From the NCBI RefSeq assembly GCF_000258175.1, contig NZ_JH636049.1, positions 3,201,482-3,265,481 on the forward strand: a stretch of DNA of 64,000 nt, in the 5' to 3' direction. The translations under genes were made by a program, and so were the position numbers. This DNA comes from Saccharomonospora xinjiangensis XJ-54. Lineage in GTDB: Bacteria; Actinomycetota; Actinomycetes; Mycobacteriales; Pseudonocardiaceae. Positions 59,189-64,000 of the stretch are shown here, piece by piece. Below the pieces are notes generated by a model. It saw only the letters and a list, made by a program, of their open reading frames with translations, had not been told where the DNA came from and did not search any database. The number at the start of each line of letters is the position of its first letter. The first letter of the stretch is position 1.

Positions 59189-59893
59189 TTACGGCTTGGC
59201 GAAGATCGACTGGCCGACCTGCTTCCCTGTGGCCGCCGAGAGGAGTTTGAAGATCACTTCGTCCTCGGTCAGCTTGTACTTCTCGGCCAATTGGGCGAGC
59301 GTCTTGTCGGTGTTCTCGATCATCGGGAGAAGATCGACCCGCCACTGACCCGACTCCCTCGCGAAGGTGCGCGGGGGCAGTTGAGGGCCGTCCTGGCGTG
59401 ACGGCGACACGGACGCGACCGCGGTGTCGCCCTTGACGGTGATCTCCCCGAGCGAGAAGTCCTCGACGGCCGACTTGTCCACGAGGCCGCCCTTCGCGGC
59501 GAAAGTCAGCAGAGCCTTGCCGTCCATGCCCTCAGCCTTCCCTGCCCCCAACTTGTGCCGCAGCATGGCGACGTTCATGCGGTCGGTCATGCCCCGTGCC
59601 CCGATCTCCTCGGGACCTCCGGTCGCGGTCAACCCGGCGAGCTCACCGTAGTAGTCGAGCGTTCCCGCGGTGACCAGCGAGGTCACCGACTCGCCGTCCT
59701 GCTCGCGCAGTGCGGTGCGATATCGCTCGAACGTGTCACGGATGGCCTGCTCGTCAGCCGCCCTGGACTGCGAGCTACCCGCAGGCGCCGCCTCCCCACT
59801 CGGCGTGCCCGAGGAGCCGGAACAACCCGCCAACCCCAGTACGACCGCCACCAACGGCGCCACCACGGTCACCACGCCACGCTGCGAAAACAT
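59189..59893 (-). CDS. Secreted NTF2-like lipoprotein
   Basis: This 234-residue lipoprotein has a signal peptide with lipobox LAGC near residue 24 and a Ser/Gly linker. The folded part (about residues 50-200) begins ADEQAIRDTFERYRTALREQDG as in NTF2-like and DUF4878 proteins. ATG 59893 follows GAGGGAGCACG. No enzyme motif is visible; such proteins are thought to bind ligands at the envelope. It is one of several exported proteins encoded in this stretch. Confidence 0.8.
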   Translation of the reverse strand: MFSQRGVVTVVAPLVAVVLGLAGCSGSSGTPSGEAAPAGSSQSRAADEQAIRDTFERYRTALREQDGESVTSLVTAGTLDYYGELAGLTATGGPEEIGARGMTDRMNVAMLRHKLGAGKAEGMDGKALLTFAAKGGLVDKSAVEDFSLGEITVKGDTAVASVSPSRQDGPQLPPRTFARESGQWRVDLLPMIENTDKTLAQLAEKYKLTEDEVIFKLLSAATGKQVGQSIFAKP

Positions 59894-59969
59894 CGTGCTC
59901 CCTCGGTGTGAAAGGCCCACGGTGGGACCTTCCACACCGCGGCTTGCGCCCCAGAGGGTAATCACAACA

Positions 59970-60224
59970 TCACAGCGGGTCATCTTGACGACGTCGGGCC
60001 GTGTAGAACAACACGGCGGCGCCAGCCGCGACCATCAGCGCGAAGGCCGTTCCTCCGACGACGAGAGCCTGGACGACCTCGTCGCGCGGAGCGGTCGGCG
60101 CGCTCTCGGGAGGTCGCTCCGTATCCGCAGGCTCGGCGATCGCGGGCTGGATCGCCCCCACCAGCAAGACCGCCAACAGAGCCAGCGCCGACGCGAACGG
60201 CGCACGCCGGACGATGCGGATCAT
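59970..60224 (-). CDS. Small exported protein with C-terminal membrane anchor
   Basis: The 84-residue protein has an N-terminal signal peptide (RRAPFASALALLAVLLVGAIQ ending QPAIA, split here by my truncation), a short Pro/Glu-rich linker and a C-terminal membrane helix (VVQALVVGGTAFALMVAAG) followed by basic RRRQDD. The frame extends upstream, but ATG 60224 has GAGGGGAG in front. It would be held in the membrane with a small outer part. Function unknown. Confidence 0.68.
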   Translation of the reverse strand: MIRIVRRAPFASALALLAVLLVGAIQPAIAEPADTERPPESAPTAPRDEVVQALVVGGTAFALMVAAGAAVLFYTARRRQDDPL

Positions 60225-60312
60225 CGCGCACTCCCCTCGGGTTTCAAGGTGATCGGTTCTCACCAATCCCAACGTTGGGCATCCGCCCGAGAGTTGCCCG
60301 AAAAGGCCGGAA

Positions 60313-60603
60313 TCATACGCTCGGGAACACTCTTTCGACCTCCCGTGCAAGAGCGATGTCCTTGTCGGTGACTCCGCCGTGGGAATGGGTGCTCAAGCGG
60401 AGAATGACCGTGCGCCAACGGATGTCGATGTCCGGATGATGGTTTGCCGCCTCGGCCAGCTCGGCGACCCGGTTCACCACCTCGATCGCTTCCGGAAAAC
60501 TCGCCAGCTCGGTCTCGCGCTCGATCGCGTCGCCGACGCGCCGCCACGCGGGCAGCTCGCGCAGGGCCTCGTCGATGCCTTGGTCACTGAGTAGCTCCGT
60601 CAT
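60313..60603 (-). CDS. 4a-hydroxytetrahydrobiopterin dehydratase (PCD/DCoH)
   Basis: The 96-residue protein has the pterin dehydratase core with conserved His and Asp residues in EAANHHPDIDIRW and STHSHGGVTDKDIALAREVE. The enzyme recycles the pterin cofactor after aromatic amino acid hydroxylation; in bacteria without such hydroxylases its role is less clear. It is divergent from the thiamine transporter, with the riboswitch between. Confidence 0.92.
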   Translation of the reverse strand: MTELLSDQGIDEALRELPAWRRVGDAIERETELASFPEAIEVVNRVAELAEAANHHPDIDIRWRTVILRLSTHSHGGVTDKDIALAREVERVFPSV

Positions 60604-60638
60604 GCGCTCATCGTGGTACGGGGACGGGTACGCTGCAC

Positions 60639-60770
60639 GCTGCCACGGGAGTCCGGCGCGCCGGGCTGAGAGGTGGGCACGCGGCCCACGACCGTCCGCA
60701 CCTGATTCGGATCATGCCGACGCAGGAAGGTGTACGGCAGCTTCCTGCGCGGTCACGGCGAGGAGGCTGA
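60639..60770 (+). promoter_or_regulatory. TPP riboswitch with translational expression platform
   Basis: The THI-box core is present: CGGGAGTCC near 60646-60655, GCTGAGAGG (60665-60673) and CCTGATTCGGATCATGCCGA with CGCAGGAAG (60701-60729). GCTGCC (60639-60644) can pair with GGCAGC (60736-60741) as P1. After the aptamer, CGCAGGAAG (60721-60729) can pair perfectly with CTTCCTGCG (60741-60749). CAGCTTCCT (60738-60746) can instead pair with AGGAGGCTG (60761-60769), which contains the ribosome binding site of thiB. TPP binding should therefore hide the ribosome binding site and shut off thiamine uptake. Confidence 0.92.
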
Positions 60771-61844
60771 ATGGGCCAGAGGTCGGGCCAGTGGTCAACG
60801 TCGTTGCGCGCGGCGATCGCGTTGTTCTCGGCCGGGGCGCTGACGGCCGGATGCACGGTCATCGGTGCTGAGGACGAGCCCGAGGAAGGGCCGGTGACGG
60901 TCACCCTCGTCACCCACCAGTCGTGGGCCGTCCCGCAAGAGGTGGTCGATGCCTTCGAACAGCGGGCGAACATCCGCGTCGAGATCCGCAAGGAAGGCGA
61001 TGCGGGGGAGCTGACCAACAAGCTCGTGCTCACCAAGGACAACCCCATCGCCGACGTCGCGTACGGAGTCGATTCGACGTTCGCTTCCCGCGCGCTCACG
61101 GAGGGTGTGTTCCAGCCGTACACCTCACCCGAGGCGGACCGGGGCCCGCAGCGTTACGCCCTCGACCCGCAGCAGCGGCTGTCGGCCATCGATGTCGGCG
61201 ATGTCTGCGTCAACATCGACACGGAGTGGTTCGCCGCCAACGACGTGCCCGAGCCGACGAGTCTCGACGCTCTGACCGAGCCGGAGTACAAGGACCTTGT
61301 CGTGGTGCCGAGCCCGGCCACGTCGTCGCCAGGGTTGGCCTTCCTGTTCGCGACCGTGTCGAAATACGGTGAGGACGGCTGGAAGGAGTACTGGGGCGAC
61401 CTTGCCGACAACGGAGTGAAGGTCGTCAGCGGATGGACCGAGGCATACACCCAGGATTTCTCGGGGTCCTCGGGTGAGGGCGACCGGCCGATCGTGCTGT
61501 CGTACGCGTCCTCTCCCGCCGCCGAGATCCGGCCGGACGGCACCACCAGCACCAAGGCACTGCTCGACACCTGCTATCGGCAAGTGGAGTACGCGGGCGT
61601 GCTCGAAGGCACGAAACACCCCGACGAGGCGGGAAAGGTGATCGACTTCCTGCTCTCGCACGAGTTCCAGTCCACCGTCGCCGCGAACATGTACGTGTAT
61701 CCGACCAGGGAGGGCGTCGCGCTCCCCGAGGGGTGGGCGCAGGCTGCGCCGTTGCCGCGTGAGCCCATCTCGCTGCCCGGTGAACAAGTGGAGGCCAACC
61801 GGGAGCAGTGGATCGGGGAATGGCGCTCACTGCTGGAGGGCTGA
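60771..61844 (+). CDS. thiB: Thiamine ABC transporter substrate-binding lipoprotein
   Basis: The 357-residue lipoprotein has a signal peptide with lipobox LTAGC (Cys28) and a periplasmic-binding fold of the ThiB/TbpA group: VTLVTHQSWAVPQEVVDAFEQ at the start, GVDSTFASRALTEGVFQPYTSP, and the late LLSHEFQSTVAANMYVYPTREGV. It captures thiamine outside the membrane. ATG 60771 is preceded by AGGAGG (60761-60766). It is directly controlled by the TPP riboswitch and overlaps thiP. Confidence 0.92.
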   Translation: MGQRSGQWSTSLRAAIALFSAGALTAGCTVIGAEDEPEEGPVTVTLVTHQSWAVPQEVVDAFEQRANIRVEIRKEGDAGELTNKLVLTKDNPIADVAYGVDSTFASRALTEGVFQPYTSPEADRGPQRYALDPQQRLSAIDVGDVCVNIDTEWFAANDVPEPTSLDALTEPEYKDLVVVPSPATSSPGLAFLFATVSKYGEDGWKEYWGDLADNGVKVVSGWTEAYTQDFSGSSGEGDRPIVLSYASSPAAEIRPDGTTSTKALLDTCYRQVEYAGVLEGTKHPDEAGKVIDFLLSHEFQSTVAANMYVYPTREGVALPEGWAQAAPLPREPISLPGEQVEANREQWIGEWRSLLEG

Positions 61845-63463
61845 GCCCGCGGTCCGGCGTGCGGCGGGCGTCGGCGATCGGCGCGCTGGCCGCCCTGCCG
61901 GTCGCGTTCCTCGGGCTGTTCTTCGCCTGGCCCGTCGTCGCGATCATCCGCCTCGGTTTCACCGAAGGCGGAGTTGCCGAGGCGCTCGCCGACCCTTCGA
62001 CGTGGCGACTCGCCGGTTTCACGGTCGCGCAGGCACTGGGCGCCACCGTGGTCGCCTTGATCGCCGGGTTCCCGCTGGCTTTCGTCCTCGCGAGAGTGCG
62101 GCTCCCCGGGATCACCGTGGTGCGCACGCTCGTGCTGGTGCCCTTCGTCCTGCCCGCTGTCGTGGTCGGGCTGGCGTTCCGCGCGCTGTGGCCGGACGGC
62201 GGCGTGCTCAGCATCATGGTCGCCAACGCCTTCTTCAACGTCGCCGTCGTGGCTCGCACCGTCGGTGGCCTCTGGGCTCACCTCGACCGGCGGGTCGAGG
62301 ACGCGGCCCGATCACTCGGAGCATCCCGGTTCAGGGCGTTCCGCACCGTGACGTTGCCCGCGCTCCTCCCTGCGGTGTCGGCGTCGGCGGCCGTGGTGTT
62401 CCTGTTCTGCGCCACGAGCTTCGGTGTGGTGCTGATGTTGGGAGGCAATCGCTACCGCACCTTGGAGACCGAGATCTACCTCCGCACGGTGGATCTGCTC
62501 GATCTCCCCGGCGCGGCGGCGCTTTCACTGGTGCAACTCCTGGCCGTTGTCGCCTCGCTCGGCGTCGGCGCGGTGGCCCGCCGCCGCAACGAACACGCGG
62601 CGCAGCTTCGTTCGGCGCGGCACTCGGCTCGCAGACCGGAGGGCGGCGAGTGGGCTGTGGTGGCAGTCTCGGCGCTGGTGCTCGGTCTGTTGCTGACCCC
62701 GATCGTCGCGTTGCTTCTTCGCTCAGTGTCGGGACGGCAGGGCTGGACCCTCGACGGATACCGGGCACTGTCCGGAGCGGGGCAGGACGGCGCGTTGAAC
62801 GTCACAGGATGGGATGCCGCGCTCAACTCGCTCCGCACGGCATCCGATGCCACGATGCTCGCCCTCGTGGTGGGGATAATCGCGGCGGTCACCGTCGTCG
62901 TACTGCGCCGCTCACCGAGCAGGGGCGCCAGGACCGCGGGTGAGATCACCGACGCGGCCCTGATGCTGCCCCTCGGGGTGTCGGCGGTGACCGTCGGGTT
63001 CGGCTATCTGGTGACGCTCGGTGATCTGCCGTGGGATTTGCGGACCTCGCCGCTCCTGATCCCCTTCGCGCAGGCTCTGGTGATCATTCCTATGGTCGTT
63101 CGGCTCATCCTGCCGGTGCTGCGTTCGGTGGACGAACGCCTGCGTCAGGCAGCGGCGACGCTGGGCGCGAGCCCTGTGCGCGTGTGGCGGGAAGTGGATT
63201 TCCCGCTGGTGGCGCGGTCGTTGATCGCGGCAGCGGCGTTCGGGTACGTCGTGGCGCTCGGGGAGTTCGGCGCCACCAGTTTCCTGGCTCGCCCTGACAA
63301 GCCCACGCTGCCGGTCGCTGTCGCGGACCTCATCAACCGGCCGGGCGAGCTGAACCATTTGATGGCGTACGCGGGCTGCGTGCTGCTGATGGTGGTCACG
63401 GTGATCGTGGCGGCAGTGATCGAGAGCGTGCGTGCTCCGCATGCGCGGCTGGGAGAATTCTGA
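61820..63463 (+). CDS. thiP: Thiamine ABC transporter permease
   Basis: This 547-residue permease is a fusion of two modules with about 12 membrane segments. Two EAA-type loops are visible: EDAARSLGASRFRAFRTVTLPAL and RQAAATLGASPVRVWREVDFPL. It forms the membrane channel for thiamine. ATG 61820 lies inside the end of thiB (25-base overlap), so the genes are co-translated; ATG-like GTG 61808 is an alternative. It ends by overlapping thiQ by one base. Confidence 0.92.
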   Translation: MALTAGGLSPRSGVRRASAIGALAALPVAFLGLFFAWPVVAIIRLGFTEGGVAEALADPSTWRLAGFTVAQALGATVVALIAGFPLAFVLARVRLPGITVVRTLVLVPFVLPAVVVGLAFRALWPDGGVLSIMVANAFFNVAVVARTVGGLWAHLDRRVEDAARSLGASRFRAFRTVTLPALLPAVSASAAVVFLFCATSFGVVLMLGGNRYRTLETEIYLRTVDLLDLPGAAALSLVQLLAVVASLGVGAVARRRNEHAAQLRSARHSARRPEGGEWAVVAVSALVLGLLLTPIVALLLRSVSGRQGWTLDGYRALSGAGQDGALNVTGWDAALNSLRTASDATMLALVVGIIAAVTVVVLRRSPSRGARTAGEITDAALMLPLGVSAVTVGFGYLVTLGDLPWDLRTSPLLIPFAQALVIIPMVVRLILPVLRSVDERLRQAAATLGASPVRVWREVDFPLVARSLIAAAAFGYVVALGEFGATSFLARPDKPTLPVAVADLINRPGELNHLMAYAGCVLLMVVTVIVAAVIESVRAPHARLGEF

Positions 63464-64000
63464 TGTTGACCGTCTCCGGTGTGTCCGTCCGTTACGGCGA
63501 CGTGGTCGCGGTTCGTGATGCCGAACTCGAGATCGCCGATGGTGAGGTTCTCGCGTTGCTCGGGCCATCGGGGTCGGGCAAATCGACTCTGCTGCGTACG
63601 ATCGCGGGTCTGGAACCTGCCGCGGGCGGCCGGGTGTGCTGGGATGGTGACGATCTCGCCGGGGTGCCTGTCCACCGCCGCAACTTCGGGCTGGTTTTCC
63701 AGGACGGTCAGCTTTTCCCGCATCGGGATGTGGCAGGCAATATCGCATTCGGTCTGCGCATGCGTGGCATGGATCGTGTGGCCAGGCAGGAGCGGGTGCG
63801 CACACTGCTCGATCTGGTCGGCCTCAGTGGATACGAGCGCCGCAAGATCACGGAACTCTCCGGAGGGGAGGCACAGCGGGTCGCACTGGCTCGGGCACTC
63901 GCTCCGCAGCCCCGGTTGCTGTTGCTCGACGAACCGCTGTCCGGACTCGACGCGGAGTTGCGCGAACAGCTCGCGATCGAGGTGACCGAACTGCTGCGAC
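63463..64000 (+). CDS. thiQ: Thiamine ABC transporter ATPase, 3' end outside window
   Basis: The first 179 codons are visible. Walker A GPSGSGKST is at residues 34-42, the Q-loop in FGLVFQDGQLFPHRDVAGN, the signature TELSGGEAQRVALARALA and Walker B LLLLDEPLSGLD. It is the ATPase of the same importer, and its ATG overlaps the thiP stop (TGATG). The reading frame is open at the end of the window, so the C-terminus is missing. Confidence 0.92.
   Translation, partial: MLTVSGVSVRYGDVVAVRDAELEIADGEVLALLGPSGSGKSTLLRTIAGLEPAAGGRVCWDGDDLAGVPVHRRNFGLVFQDGQLFPHRDVAGNIAFGLRMRGMDRVARQERVRTLLDLVGLSGYERRKITELSGGEAQRVALARALAPQPRLLLLDEPLSGLDAELREQLAIEVTELLR

Overview
The window reads as chromosome of a high-GC actinobacterium, most likely a member of the Pseudonocardiaceae (Saccharomonospora/Prauserella/Amycolatopsis type). 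The reasons are GC-rich third codon positions almost throughout, a mycothiol gene (mca), frequent GTG starts, many leaderless-looking promoters, ESX-associated genes, and a gene order that from memory follows the Mycobacterium tuberculosis block Rv1081c to Rv1112. Backbone genes in that order are DUF4307, mca, a Rv1083-like protein, a Rv1084-like DUF255 protein, a hemolysin III protein, a short cis-prenyltransferase, phoH2, fumC, glpX, xseB, xseA, a Rv1109c-like protein, ispH, a Rv1111c-like DUF6542 protein and ychF. Other genes are inserted between these anchors.

Layout. 0-2 kb: mycothiol-linked backbone. 2-7 kb: drug-efflux and DNA-protection island (UvrA-like DrrC-type protein, DrrB/DrrA-type ABC exporter, divergent TetR regulator with a repeated operator). 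7-16 kb: DUF255 protein, acyl-CoA oxidase, secreted phosphodiesterase-type and ester hydrolases, small enzymes. 16-21 kb: choline to glycine betaine module (TetR, betB, betA, BCCT transporter) with a 37-bp operator dyad. 21-25.5 kb: type VII secretion substrate module (PE-like protein, two duplicated DUF3558 lipoproteins, PPE-like protein, EspG-like chaperone). 25.7-42.9 kb: mostly backbone metabolism (isoprenoids, fumarase, GlpX, IspH) plus guaB1, ligB and small regulators. 43-51.9 kb: DNA repair (rmuC, sbcD-sbcC, ogt, ada-alkA fusion), ending at ychF. 52-60.6 kb: small regulators and enzymes, one frameshifted NTF2-like gene, and a two-component system flanked by Asp-rich exported proteins. 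60.6-64 kb: thiamine ABC importer under a TPP riboswitch, cut by the window end.

The most unusual non-coding signal is a family of about 21-bp repeats, consensus near GTGTCCGCACTTCCTGCAC plus two bases. It occurs in five intergenic regions, in tandem and head-to-head, mostly at gene 3' ends and often in perfect hairpins. Other regulatory structure includes strong intercistronic and bidirectional hairpins, operator palindromes, and a TPP riboswitch whose 3' end can pair either with the aptamer or with the ribosome binding site. I saw no rRNA, tRNA, CRISPR array, insertion sequence or prophage.
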